Source: Emcibacter sp. SYSU 3D8 (GTDB taxonomy: Bacteria > Pseudomonadota > Alphaproteobacteria > SMXS01). Taken from it: 64,000 bases of DNA. The stretch spans positions 1,016,001 to 1,080,000 of the forward strand of contig NZ_JBBYXK010000001.1 in NCBI RefSeq assembly GCF_039655875.1, in the 5' to 3' direction. Below the pieces are notes generated by a model, which was given only the letters and a program-made list of their open reading frames with translations, was not told where the DNA came from and searched no databases. Within the stretch, counting starts at the first letter, position 1, and the number at the start of each line of letters is the position of its first letter. This document shows, piece by piece, positions 36,479-46,156 of the stretch. The position numbers and the translations under genes were made by a program.

Positions 36479-38293
36479 ATGAGCAGGATTGTACGGATCG
36501 GTTCGGCGGGCGGGTTCCTGGGCGACAGCTCGGTGGCCGCACCCCAGCTCATCAAAGGCGGCGAACTGGACTATCTGGTGCTGGATTATCTGGCCGAGAT
36601 GACCATGTCGTTCCTCGCCAAGGCCCACGCCAAGAATCCCGACGGCGGTTACGCCCACGACTTCACCGACTGGGTATGGAAGGACAATCTGCGTGAGATC
36701 GCGCGCCAGGGAATCAAGCTGATCACCAATGCCGGCGGCGTCAATCCGCGCGCCTGCCGCGCCCGCATGGAACAATTGGCCGCCGAGGCCGGCGTGGCGC
36801 TGAACATCGCCATCGTCGAGGGCGACAACATCCTCGACCAGATTCCGGCCCTGGCGGCAAGCGGCATCACCGAGATGTATTCCGGCGAGGCGTTCCCCGA
36901 ACCCACCCGCATCGCCAGCGCCAACGCCTATCTGGGCGGACGGCCCATCGCCGAGGCGCTGGCGCGCGGCGCCGACGTGGTGATCACCGGCCGCGTGGTG
37001 GATTCGGCGCTGGTCCTCGGCCCGCTGATGCACGAATTCGGCTGGGCCGACACGGATTACGACATGATGTCGGCTGGCAGCCTGGCCGGCCACCTGCTGG
37101 AATGCGGCGCGCAGGCCACGGGCGGCCTGTTCACCGACTGGGAACTGGTCGAGGACTGGGCCCATATCGGCTATCCTATCGCGGAGTGCCAGGCCGACGG
37201 CAGCTTCGTCATGACCAAGGCGCCGGGCACCGGCGGCCTCGTCACGGTCGGCACCATCTCGGAACAGACTCTCTACGAAATCGGCGACCCGCAGGCCTAT
37301 CTGCTGCCCGACGTGGCCTGCGACTGGACCGAGGTGAAGATCGAACAGGCGGGCAAGGACCGGGTGCGCGTCTCCGGCGCCAGGGGCCGTGCGCCCACCG
37401 GCACGTTCAAGGTCTGCGCCACCTTCGAGGACGGCTACCGCTGCATCGGCATCCTGCCGATCCTGGGCATGAACGCCGCCGCCAAGGCCGAGCGGCAGGC
37501 GGCGGCGCTGATCGAGCGCATGGAGGAGATGCTGCGCGAGCGCAATATGGGGCCGTTCCGCGCCGTCAACATCGAGACCCTGGGCGCGGAGAGCACCTAT
37601 GGCGCCCACACCCGCATGCGCGGCGCCCGCGAGGTGATTTCCAAGATTTCCATCGAGCACGCCGACAAGCATGCCTGCGCCCTGTTCGCCCGCGAGATCA
37701 CCGCGCCGATGACCTCCATGATGGTGGGCAATACCGGCTGGCATGGCGGAAGGCCGGATGTGAACAAGGTGGTGCGCCTGTTCTCGTTCGCCCTGCCGAA
37801 GGACCGGGTCAAGGTGGCCATCGACCTGGGCGGCAAGACCGAGCCGGTTTCTATCACCACCGCGGGCGGCTTCGATCCCGCCGCCATCGAGCGCCCGTCC
37901 GTCGCCGAGGCGCCGCCCCTGGGGCAGGACGCGGTCAGGGTCAGGCTGGTCGACATCGCCTGGGGCCGGTCCGGCGACAAGGGCGACAAGTTCAACGTCG
38001 GCATCATCGCCCGCCGCCCCGAATTCCTGCCATTTATCCGCGCCGCGCTGACCGAGAATGTCGTGAAGGACTGGTTCGCCCACGAGTTCAGGGGCGCCGC
38101 CAATCCGAGGGTCGAGCGCTTCGACGTCCCCGGCATGAACGCCCTTAATTTCCTGTGCCACGAGGCGCTGGGCGGCGGCGGCATGGCGACCCTTCGCCTC
38201 GACCAGCTCGCCAAGGGCAAGGCCCAGCAATTGCTGGAAATCTCCATCCCCATCCCCGTCGCCCTGGCCAAGGGCATCAAGCTGGCGGCCTAG
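36479..38293 (+). CDS. AtuA-like acyclic terpene utilisation family protein
   Basis: 604 residues. The N-terminal 450 residues are the DUF1446/AtuA domain (IGSAGGFLGDSSVAAPQL, ITNAGGVNPRACRARM, EAFPEPTRIASANAYLGG). The last 110 form the AtuA-like ferredoxin-fold tail (RLVDIAWGRSGDKGDKFNVGI). AtuA is required for citronellol/geraniol breakdown in Pseudomonas, though its reaction is unknown. Here it opens a run with three Rieske oxygenases and an acyl-CoA dehydrogenase, pointing to a terpenoid or other branched acid substrate. Confidence 0.9.
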   Translation: MSRIVRIGSAGGFLGDSSVAAPQLIKGGELDYLVLDYLAEMTMSFLAKAHAKNPDGGYAHDFTDWVWKDNLREIARQGIKLITNAGGVNPRACRARMEQLAAEAGVALNIAIVEGDNILDQIPALAASGITEMYSGEAFPEPTRIASANAYLGGRPIAEALARGADVVITGRVVDSALVLGPLMHEFGWADTDYDMMSAGSLAGHLLECGAQATGGLFTDWELVEDWAHIGYPIAECQADGSFVMTKAPGTGGLVTVGTISEQTLYEIGDPQAYLLPDVACDWTEVKIEQAGKDRVRVSGARGRAPTGTFKVCATFEDGYRCIGILPILGMNAAAKAERQAAALIERMEEMLRERNMGPFRAVNIETLGAESTYGAHTRMRGAREVISKISIEHADKHACALFAREITAPMTSMMVGNTGWHGGRPDVNKVVRLFSFALPKDRVKVAIDLGGKTEPVSITTAGGFDPAAIERPSVAEAPPLGQDAVRVRLVDIAWGRSGDKGDKFNVGIIARRPEFLPFIRAALTENVVKDWFAHEFRGAANPRVERFDVPGMNALNFLCHEALGGGGMATLRLDQLAKGKAQQLLEISIPIPVALAKGIKLAA

Positions 38294-38370
38294 ACGCCGG
38301 TGGCCGCCATAGCCGCCAGTCCGGCAATCCGTTAGGATGGGCAGAGCCGTCTAGCCATACGGGGAACACC

Positions 38371-39546
38371 ATGGACCGCGCGGAAGAATACAACGCCATC
38401 GCCGAGCGCATCGTCGCGCATCACCGGAACGACACCACCGATCAGGCCGAGGGCATCATGGAGGTGCCGGTCATCTCCTACAGCGATCCCCGTCGCTGGG
38501 CGCGCGAGGTGGAGTTGATCTTCAAGCAGCTGCCCGTGATGGTGGCGCTGACCTGCGAGATGCCCAAGCCCGGCGACTACAAGGCGTTCGAGATGGTGGG
38601 CATCCCGCTGCTGATCGCCCGTGGCAAGGACGGCAAGCCGCGCGCCTTCATCAATGCCTGCCGCCACCGCGGCGCGCCGATCGCCGTCCATGGTCTCGGT
38701 CACGCCAACCGGTTCGTCTGCCCCTATCACGGCTGGACGTTCCGCAACGACGGCTCGCTGTTCGCCGTGTCCGAGCCGCACAAGTTCGGTCAGATCGACA
38801 AGGACGATTTCGGCCTGACCGAGCTGTCCTGCGACGAGCGCGCCGGCATGATCTTCGCCATCCTGAAGCCCGGCATCGACATGGATCTGGACGACTGGCT
38901 GGGCGGGATGACCGAGGACGTGGCCCCGCACGGTTTCGAGAACTGGCACTTCCTGATTGCCAAGGAGATGACCGGCGCCAACTGGAAGATCGCATTCGAC
39001 GGCTATCTCGAGGGCTATCATTTCTCGACCCTGCACAAGGAAACCATCCTGAAGGTGACCCTCAACAACCTGATGGAGTTCCATGCCTTCGGGCCGCATA
39101 TGCGGGTCGCCTACGGCACCACCAATATCGCGGTCATGGATGACGCCGGCCGGGACGACCTGCACAAGTTCGAGGAGCAGGGCTTTACCTTCGTGCGCAC
39201 CCTGTTTCCCAACATCTCCATGTATCTGGGCCTGGGCCTCGGTCAGATCGCGCAGATCATCCCCGGGCCGACGCCGGACAAGAACCGCACCATCCTCTAT
39301 TACGTCCATCCGCGCCCGCCGAAGGATGCCGAGGAAGAGGCCTCGCTGCTGGCGACCGCCCAGTTCCTGTACGACGTGACCTATGGCGAGGATTATGTGC
39401 TCGGCGAGCGCATCCAGAAGAGCCTCAACGCCCAGCCGTTCGAGAATGTGGTGTTCGGACGCAACGAACGCGGCAACCAGTACTTCCATCGCTGGGTGGA
39501 CTACTACATCAACGGCAATCCCAACGAGCGTCCGCCCGAGCTTTAG
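38371..39546 (+). CDS. Rieske ring-hydroxylating oxygenase, alpha subunit (1)
   Basis: 391 residues from ATG 38371. The Rieske cluster is Cys97/His99 (ACRHRG) and Cys117/His120 (FVCPYHGW). The mononuclear iron site lies in AFDGYLEGYHFSTLHKE. It hydroxylates or demethylates using electrons from a ferredoxin and reductase, neither encoded nearby. The longer frame from 38155 is not used because it overlaps the AtuA-like gene. It lies 69 bases before the acyl-CoA dehydrogenase. Confidence 0.92.
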   Translation: MDRAEEYNAIAERIVAHHRNDTTDQAEGIMEVPVISYSDPRRWAREVELIFKQLPVMVALTCEMPKPGDYKAFEMVGIPLLIARGKDGKPRAFINACRHRGAPIAVHGLGHANRFVCPYHGWTFRNDGSLFAVSEPHKFGQIDKDDFGLTELSCDERAGMIFAILKPGIDMDLDDWLGGMTEDVAPHGFENWHFLIAKEMTGANWKIAFDGYLEGYHFSTLHKETILKVTLNNLMEFHAFGPHMRVAYGTTNIAVMDDAGRDDLHKFEEQGFTFVRTLFPNISMYLGLGLGQIAQIIPGPTPDKNRTILYYVHPRPPKDAEEEASLLATAQFLYDVTYGEDYVLGERIQKSLNAQPFENVVFGRNERGNQYFHRWVDYYINGNPNERPPEL

Positions 39547-39596
39547 GGTTCCGCTTGCACCGCCGGACCGATCGGCGGTAACGTCCGCGATCAAAC

Positions 39597-39610
39597 TATA
39601 CCGGGGTATA
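39597..39610. promoter_or_regulatory. Palindrome before the acyl-CoA dehydrogenase
   Basis: TATACC-GG-GGTATA, a perfect inverted repeat preceded by AC, directly before the ATG at 39616. A related sequence, ACTATATTGCGGTATA, is upstream of the second Rieske gene. Two copies in front of neighbouring genes suggest a shared regulator's operator, perhaps masking the ribosome site here. Confidence 0.4.
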
Positions 39611-39615
39611 CTTCC

Positions 39616-40818
<1,203 letters not shown>

Positions 40819-40863
40819 CAGGCCGCCATGGGCGGCGCGGCCGCACATCTCCGTGACTCAAGA

Positions 40864-40879
40864 ACTATATTGCGGTATA
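40864..40879. promoter_or_regulatory. Palindrome-like motif before Rieske gene 2
   Basis: ACTATATTGCGGTATA resembles the perfect palindrome ACTATACCGGGGTATA at 39595-39610, differing at three of 16 positions. It lies 55 bases before the Rieske 2 start. A shared operator is inferred from similarity and position only. Confidence 0.35.
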
Positions 40880-40934
40880 AACTGACCATCCTGTTGGTAA
40901 CCAGACGACGCTCGGCAGTTCGGGGAGACGGCGA

Positions 40935-42314
40935 ATGAACGTGGAAGTTGGCAAGATCGAGAGCAAGACTCCCGGCAAGTCCTACGAGGACATCATCCGG
41001 GGCGACAGCACGCCGCCTGCAGAGGTGCTGCTGCAACGGTCGAACCCGCCGCAGGGCACCGACGACATTCCGTTCCATCGCTATATCTCGCCCGAATTCT
41101 TCGAGCTCGAGATGCAGAAGATCTGGCGCAAGGTCTGGCAGTTCGCCTGCCGTGACGAACATGTGCGCGAGCCGGGCGACTATTACGTCTACGACATCGG
41201 CCGCTATTCGATCGTCATCGTCCGCCAGGACGGCGGCGGGCTGAAGGCCTATCACAATTCCTGCCTGCACCGCGGCACCAAGCTGAAGCCGTCAGCCTCG
41301 TCGGGCTATTCCGCCAGCATCCAGTGTCCCTATCACGGCTGGACCTGGAGCCTTGAAGGCAAGCTGCAGGAAGTGCCCTGCGCGTGGGAATTCCCGCATC
41401 TCGACTATGAGAAGAACAGCCTGCCCGAGGCGCTGGTCGAGAGCTGGAATGGCTTCATCTTCATCAACATGGACCTGAACGCCGTGCCCCTGCTCGACTA
41501 CCTGGAGGTCGTGCCCGAGCACTTCAGGAACTGGGACTTCACCAACTGGTATCCCTACCTGCACATCCAGAAGGAACTGAGTTGCAACTGGAAGACCGCG
41601 CAGGAAGCCTTCATGGAGGCCTATCACACGCCGCTGGTCCATCCCGAGATGACCCATGTGGTCGGCGACTGGAACATGCAGCACGATATCTTCGGCGACC
41701 ATGTCAGCCGCGACCTGTGCGCCCTCGCCGTGTCCAGCCCCACATCCAAGCTGGGCCTGAGCGAGCAGGACCTGCTCGACCGGTCGCTGCTGGGCGATCC
41801 GGAGATCGTGCCCGCCGAGAAGCGGGTAAAGGTGGGCGACGGCGAGACCGCCCGCATCGTCATGGCGCGCGAGATGCGCAAGACCTTCAAGGACAACTAC
41901 GATCTCGACCTGTCGCACCTGTCCGACGCCGAGGTTATCGACTCGCTGAAGTACAACATCTTCCCCAACCTGTTCATCTATGGCGGCCCCGGCCTGCCGC
42001 AGATCCAGCAGGTCCGGCCGCTGGGCAACGACGTCAATCGCTGCACCCTCGAGGTCATGGTGTTCCGCCCCGCCAGACCCGGCGAGGAGCCCGAACCGGC
42101 ACAGGTGGTGAAGATCACCGAGGCCAATTCCTACAAGGAAGTGCCCGGTGTCAGCGAGTTCATGGGCGACGTGCTCGACCAGGATACCCAGATTCTCGCG
42201 TGGCAGCACGAGGGCATGCAGGCCAGCGAAAAGGGTGCCGAAACCCTCGCCCGCTACCAGGAATCGCGCATCCGCCGTGTCCACGAGACCATGGACAAGT
42301 ACCTGAACCGGTAG
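40935..42314 (+). CDS. Rieske ring-hydroxylating oxygenase, alpha subunit (2)
   Basis: 459 residues. The Rieske ligands are Cys110/His112 (SCLHRG) and Cys131/His134 (QCPYHGW). The catalytic iron site is in WKTAQEAFMEAYHTPLVHPE. The C-terminal part is long, with a charged insert of about 60 residues around 270-330. It is a separate subfamily from its two neighbours. Reductase and ferredoxin are not adjacent. A hairpin and an inverted repeat follow before the Nif11-like gene. Confidence 0.92.
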   Translation: MNVEVGKIESKTPGKSYEDIIRGDSTPPAEVLLQRSNPPQGTDDIPFHRYISPEFFELEMQKIWRKVWQFACRDEHVREPGDYYVYDIGRYSIVIVRQDGGGLKAYHNSCLHRGTKLKPSASSGYSASIQCPYHGWTWSLEGKLQEVPCAWEFPHLDYEKNSLPEALVESWNGFIFINMDLNAVPLLDYLEVVPEHFRNWDFTNWYPYLHIQKELSCNWKTAQEAFMEAYHTPLVHPEMTHVVGDWNMQHDIFGDHVSRDLCALAVSSPTSKLGLSEQDLLDRSLLGDPEIVPAEKRVKVGDGETARIVMAREMRKTFKDNYDLDLSHLSDAEVIDSLKYNIFPNLFIYGGPGLPQIQQVRPLGNDVNRCTLEVMVFRPARPGEEPEPAQVVKITEANSYKEVPGVSEFMGDVLDQDTQILAWQHEGMQASEKGAETLARYQESRIRRVHETMDKYLNR

Positions 42315-42350
42315 GCGAGCTTTCGCCCACTGCCCTCTTGGCCAGCCCGC

Positions 42351-42372
42351 GTAAATGCCTTAAAACATTTAC
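42351..42372. promoter_or_regulatory. Inverted repeat upstream of the Nif11-like gene
   Basis: The arms GTAAATG (42351-42357) and CATTTAC (42366-42372) are perfect complements around CCTTAAAA, 47 bases before the small ORF at 42420. It could be an operator or a weak transcript end after Rieske gene 2. Confidence 0.35.
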
Positions 42373-42419
42373 ACCTGCTGGTTGGGCAGCACGAATTCAG
42401 GGAAACAGGGGAACGAGAC

Positions 42420-42593
42420 ATGTCAGTCGAGAATGCAGACCGGTTCATTCGATTCATCAAGGAAGACCCGGCGTTGATCCAGAAGGTGAAATCGGCCGGT
42501 CCGGAGAATTTCGAGAAGGTCAGCGCCGAAGCCGGTGCCTCCTGCTCCGCCTTCGATTTCGTCTGCGCCGTGCTCGACGGCCTGAAGAAGTAA
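42420..42593 (+). CDS. Nif11-like small protein
   Basis: 57 residues: MSVENADRFIRFIKEDPALI, then a KSAGPENFEKVSAEAGASCS section ending LDGLKK. The pattern (helix with a KEDP turn, later a FEKVSAEAG helix) is that of Nif11 domains, used as leader regions of RiPP precursors and also as stand-alone proteins. Two Cys follow the helix (ASCSAFDFVCAV), but no separate core peptide is present. It sits between Rieske genes 2 and 3 with its own terminator. The family call is from pattern recognition. Confidence 0.65.
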   Translation: MSVENADRFIRFIKEDPALIQKVKSAGPENFEKVSAEAGASCSAFDFVCAVLDGLKK

Positions 42594-42620
42594 CAGGAAC
42601 GCCTCACCGCGATCCATCGG

Positions 42621-42650
42621 ACAGCGCCTTTCGGGGCGCTGTTTTCGTTT
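42621..42650 (+). terminator. Terminator after the Nif11-like gene
   Basis: ACAGCGCC (42621-42628) pairs with GGCGCTGT (42635-42642) around a six-base loop, followed by TTTTCGTTT. It lies 27 bases after the stop codon. Confidence 0.8.
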
Positions 42651-42783
42651 GAAGGGTCCTGCGCCTGACACCGCCTGTGGGCCGTTCAGCAAATTGTCAG
42701 CAAGCTTCAAGCATAATCATCTGTAAATCTTGCCGGTCGGACAGCAATAGTCAGCGCTGCCGACGCTTCAGGAGGACCAACAG

Positions 42784-43065
42784 ATGCACAATACTTGCAT
42801 TGCGGCGTTCCGGACCCCGGTGCGGCGCAGAACTCAACAATCAACGAGCGCGGCGTTCAGGTCAACGGCGGTCCAGGACCGAAAACTGACAGCAATGGTC
42901 GACCGCGATATTCATCAATGCGTGCAGCGGCAAGCCCACGACGCGGCGCTTCCCGCGTTCTACACGCTCTGCGGCTATCTCGTGCCCCGGCACAACGTAG
43001 AACTTACGGCCGTCGGCGTGACGTGCCGGCAATGCCTGCGCCGCGCCGGCGAACAGCCCAACTGA
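42784..43065 (+). CDS. Small Cys-containing protein, uncertain
   Basis: 93 residues from ATG 42784, with GGAGG eight bases upstream. The C-terminal half contains ALPAFYTLCGYLVPRHNVEL, then CRQC, possibly a small zinc-binding knuckle. G/C-rich third positions appear in that half, but the first 35 residues look less like coding sequence. No family was recognised. It could be a real small gene or a chance ORF in a 716-base interval that otherwise holds no recognisable gene. Confidence 0.4.
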   Translation: MHNTCIAAFRTPVRRRTQQSTSAAFRSTAVQDRKLTAMVDRDIHQCVQRQAHDAALPAFYTLCGYLVPRHNVELTAVGVTCRQCLRRAGEQPN

Positions 43066-43309
43066 ACCACGCCTCCCTGCCATTGATCGCGCGCCTCGCG
43101 CGCACCTGTCTGCGGCGTCGTGCGCCAGCTGGTGACCGGCGCCAGATTGAAACCCGCGCATCCTCGGTCCCGCCGCTTTGCGTTTCGCTTCTCCTCGGTT
43201 TATAACAACTGACATATACGCCGCCGTCGATTGACAGGACGGCGTCCATCGGGGAAGATTATTGGTCGTTTGTCCAATGACGGGACAGGACGGACATCAG
43301 GAGCGGAAA

Positions 43310-44638
43310 ATGGGGAAAGACGAAATCGCCGGCATCAACACCGGCACTCTGCCAATCAACGACCGGCTGCGCGGCGACCCGATCACCGGCGACCGCTACT
43401 ATTCGCCGGAATTCGCGAAGCAGGAATGGGACCATATGTGGACCCGGGTCTGGCACGTCGCCGGCCGCCTGAGCGATATTCCCGAGACCGGCGACTACGT
43501 GGTCCACAACTTCAAGCGCGAATCGGTGGTGGTGTTCCGCCAGGCCGACGGCTCGGTCCGCGGCTTCTACAATTCCTGCAAGCACCGCGGCAACCGCCTG
43601 GCCTGGAGCACACTGGGCGGCGGCGAGCTGGTCTGCTCGTATCATGGCTGGCGCTGGGGTATCGACGGCACCCTCGAGCAGGTGCAGGATCCGGACGATT
43701 TCGAGGGCGGCGACCCCTGCGGCAAGCTGCATTTGTCCGAAGTCGCGGTCGACACCTGGGGCGGCTTCATCTGGTACAACATGGACCCGAATCCGCGCCC
43801 GCTGCTGGATTTCCTCGACCCGATCCCGTTTCTGTTCCGCAACCGCGACCTGGAGAACATGGTCCGCGTGGTGTGGCGCACCTTCGACGTAGACGCCAAC
43901 TGGAAGTTCTCGTCGGACAATTTCAACGAGTCCTATCACCTGCCGACGGTTCATCCGGAGCTGGCGACCACCACGGACGAGGACTACAAGAACACCATCT
44001 TCGAGATGTATCCCAACGGCCATAACCGGATGATCGAGCAGGGCCAGCCATCCATGCGCGCGCCCCATCCCAACGAGGTCGAGCAACCTTGGGACGCCAT
44101 GCTCGCGCAGTGGGGTCTCGATCCGAAGAACTTCGCCGGTCGCGCCCGCGACGGCCGCCTGGCGCTGCAGGAGCAGCGCCGCAAGCTGGGGCCGCAGAAG
44201 GGTTATCACCATTACGCCGAGTGGTCCGACGACGAGTTGACCGACTATTTCCACCACACCCTGTTTCCCAACGTGACCATGACCGGCACGGCGGACGGCG
44301 TGCACTTCTTCCGCACCGAGCCGCACCCGACCGATCCGGAGAAATGCACGTTCGACTATTGGGCTCTTGTGCCGATGATCGAAGGCGAGACCGAGGTGGC
44401 GACCATCGTCGGCACCCGTCCGCTGCGCGAGGCCGATTATGAATTCGTCCCCTATGGCAGCGGCACGCCGATCCCGGACATGCTGGACTCGTTCCTGATC
44501 CAGGATCTGGGCGTGGCGGTGGGCCAGCAGAACGGTTTCCATTCACGCGGCTACACCGACGCGTTTCTCAGCGGTCAGGAAACCCGGGTGCGGCGCTTCC
44601 ACGAAGTCCTGAACGACTACATCGAAGGGCGCCGCTAG
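43310..44638 (+). CDS. Rieske ring-hydroxylating oxygenase, alpha subunit (3)
   Basis: 442 residues from ATG 43310 (CAGGAGCGG upstream); an ATG at 43277 would add 11. The Rieske site is Cys90/His92 (SCKHRG) and Cys109/His112 (VCSYHGWRW). The iron site lies in WKFSSDNFNESYHLPTVHPE. The next gene encodes a small SnoaL-like protein, in the position often taken by the beta subunit of ring-hydroxylating dioxygenases. An ATTGG-N8-CCAAT inverted repeat is at 43261-43278. Confidence 0.92.
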   Translation: MGKDEIAGINTGTLPINDRLRGDPITGDRYYSPEFAKQEWDHMWTRVWHVAGRLSDIPETGDYVVHNFKRESVVVFRQADGSVRGFYNSCKHRGNRLAWSTLGGGELVCSYHGWRWGIDGTLEQVQDPDDFEGGDPCGKLHLSEVAVDTWGGFIWYNMDPNPRPLLDFLDPIPFLFRNRDLENMVRVVWRTFDVDANWKFSSDNFNESYHLPTVHPELATTTDEDYKNTIFEMYPNGHNRMIEQGQPSMRAPHPNEVEQPWDAMLAQWGLDPKNFAGRARDGRLALQEQRRKLGPQKGYHHYAEWSDDELTDYFHHTLFPNVTMTGTADGVHFFRTEPHPTDPEKCTFDYWALVPMIEGETEVATIVGTRPLREADYEFVPYGSGTPIPDMLDSFLIQDLGVAVGQQNGFHSRGYTDAFLSGQETRVRRFHEVLNDYIEGRR

Positions 44639-44661
44639 GGCTCCTGCGGCCGGAGAAAATC

Positions 44662-45075
44662 ATGTCATTTGACGGACCTGCCGAGGACCGGCTGGCGATC
44701 GGCGAACTCGTCGCCGCCTATGGCGACGCGGTCACCCGCAACAACGCGGAGGACTGGGCCGCGCTATGGGCCGAGGACTCGTCTTGGGCGATGCCCGACT
44801 TTCCCGGCTGGGAGATGATGTCGGGCAAGTCCACCATCGTCTCGACCTGGGTCGAGGCCATGAAGAACTACCCGATGAACATCAACGTCCAGTCCCTGGG
44901 CGCGGTGACCGTGACCGGCGACGCCGCCGCCGGGCGGGCCTACACCTCCGAACTGGTAACCGACTCCACCGGCGCCACCTACCGGGTGACCGGGTGCTAC
45001 GATGACCAGTTCGTGAAGCAGAACGGCCGGTGGCTGTTCAAGAGCCGTGTGTTCAAGGTGCTACACACCAGCTAA
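44662..45075 (+). CDS. SnoaL/NTF2-like protein
   Basis: 137 residues with an NTF2-like cone fold: DRLAIGELVAAYGDAVTRNN, WAALWAEDSSWAMPDFPG, then GCYDDQFVKQNGRWLFKSRVFKV. Members include polyketide cyclases, isomerases and the beta subunits of Rieske dioxygenases. It follows Rieske gene 3 by 23 bases, so it may be its small subunit or an isomerase of the same route. It is the last gene of the catabolic island. Confidence 0.85.
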   Translation: MSFDGPAEDRLAIGELVAAYGDAVTRNNAEDWAALWAEDSSWAMPDFPGWEMMSGKSTIVSTWVEAMKNYPMNINVQSLGAVTVTGDAAAGRAYTSELVTDSTGATYRVTGCYDDQFVKQNGRWLFKSRVFKVLHTS

Positions 45076-45236
45076 GTTACGGCCGCAAGCGACAGAGAGA
45101 TCGCGTTCCACGGCGCAGGGGACAACGCCGGTAGCCGCCAGAGCCCGGACGCCAGCCGATAGCGTCCATTGGACCACTCTGCTACCCTGAACGGATCGCG
45201 GCGCAACCGGCGCCTGCGCAACGGAGGGCGGTCGCT

Positions 45237-45491
45237 ATGGCGATACTCTGGACCATCATCATCGGCTTTATCGTCGGCGTGATCGCCAAATTCATCACCC
45301 CGGGAAACAACGAGCCAAAGGGCTTCATCCTCACCACCATACTGGGTATTGCCGGCGCCTTCCTGGCCACCTTTGCGGGGCGGTACATGGGCTGGTACGC
45401 GCCCGGCGAAACCGCGGGCTTCCTCGGTGCGCTGGTCGGCGCGGTCATACTCTGCGCCATCTGGGCCGCTGCCGCGCGCAAGAACGCCTGA
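45237..45491 (+). CDS. GlsB/YeaQ/YmgE family membrane protein
   Basis: 84 residues with three hydrophobic helices: IIIGFIVGVIAKFITPGNNEPKG is the family signature, followed by FILTTILGIAGAFLATFAGR and FLGALVGAVILCAIWAA. These small inner-membrane proteins are induced by envelope or general stress. GGAGGGCGGTCGCT precedes the ATG. The 161 bases upstream hold no recognised feature and no EcfG consensus. Confidence 0.92.
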   Translation: MAILWTIIIGFIVGVIAKFITPGNNEPKGFILTTILGIAGAFLATFAGRYMGWYAPGETAGFLGALVGAVILCAIWAAAARKNA

Positions 45492-45525
45492 CCGCCACGA
45501 CCTCGCGACAGGAATCCGCCGCTGA

Positions 45526-45987
45526 TCAGTCCAGTGGCCGGACCATCAGCAGGCACGGATTGCGTTCATCCCACAGCGCCGGAAACACCTCCAGCGGCAG
45601 AAATCCGACGGCCTCGTAGAAGCGCCGGGTCAGGGCGTAATGCGGATCGGGATTGTCCGCCGCCAGCGTCTTCACGGTCAGGAACCGCAATCCGCGCCCC
45701 ACGGCCCACCGGGCCGCCGCATCCGTCAGGGCACGCCCGATGCCCTGCCGGTGGAAACTGCGCCGGACGCCCATCACATAGATCTCGGCTGCTGCCGCCG
45801 TCTGCGGCTTCAGCGACAGGAACCCCGCAATGTCGCTGCCGGCGCGGCACGACAGCATCGGCAAAGTGTCGGCGCCCGCCACATAAGCGTCTTTCGCTTC
45901 GGGAATGCCGAACCATTCGGGCAAGTCGTCAAGCACTGCCTGGCACAACGCCGCCCGTCCTCCAGAGACTTCAGCCACAGCCGGCAC
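45526..45987 (-). CDS. GNAT family N-acetyltransferase
   Basis: About 153 residues from GTG 45987, which has AAGGA six bases upstream. The acetyl-CoA site is VMGVRRSFHRQGIGRALTDAAARWA (R/Q-x-x-G-x-G/A). The C-terminal part, NPDPHYALTRRFYEAVGFLPLE, is typical, and the N-terminal DDLPEWFGI motif is family-specific. The substrate is unknown. The ORF can be extended upstream without an ATG before 46170, but that part does not look like GNAT sequence. A 22-residue ORF ends two bases before this start. Confidence 0.85.
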   Translation of the reverse strand: MPAVAEVSGGRAALCQAVLDDLPEWFGIPEAKDAYVAGADTLPMLSCRAGSDIAGFLSLKPQTAAAAEIYVMGVRRSFHRQGIGRALTDAAARWAVGRGLRFLTVKTLAADNPDPHYALTRRFYEAVGFLPLEVFPALWDERNPCLLMVRPLD

Positions 45988-45989
45988 AG

Positions 45990-46058
45990 CTAGTCCTTCA
46001 TCACGCAGGCCAGCGCGGTCCGGAACCCGCCGGCGGTGAAGCGCACGATGCTGCTCAT
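45990..46058 (-). CDS. Short upstream ORF coupled to the GNAT gene
   Basis: Twenty-two codons, from MSSIVRFTAGG to ALACVMKD, starting at ATG 46058 with GGAGAAA seven bases upstream and ending two bases before the GTG of the acetyltransferase. The ATGAAGGA of its last codons doubles as the GNAT ribosome site. This geometry suggests a translated leader that couples the two, although the peptide itself may have no function. Confidence 0.3.
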   Translation of the reverse strand: MSSIVRFTAGGFRTALACVMKD

Positions 46059-46156
46059 GCGGTTTCTCCGTCGAAGCAGCCTCGATTATCCCATGCCACA
46101 GGCAAATCCCAAAGTCCGGCAAGGGCATTGCCTCGGGTGACAGACGACACTGAGGG

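Noticed and set aside
36443..38230. 595-residue minus-strand ORF
   Set aside because: Antisense shadow of the AtuA-like gene, with low-complexity composition.
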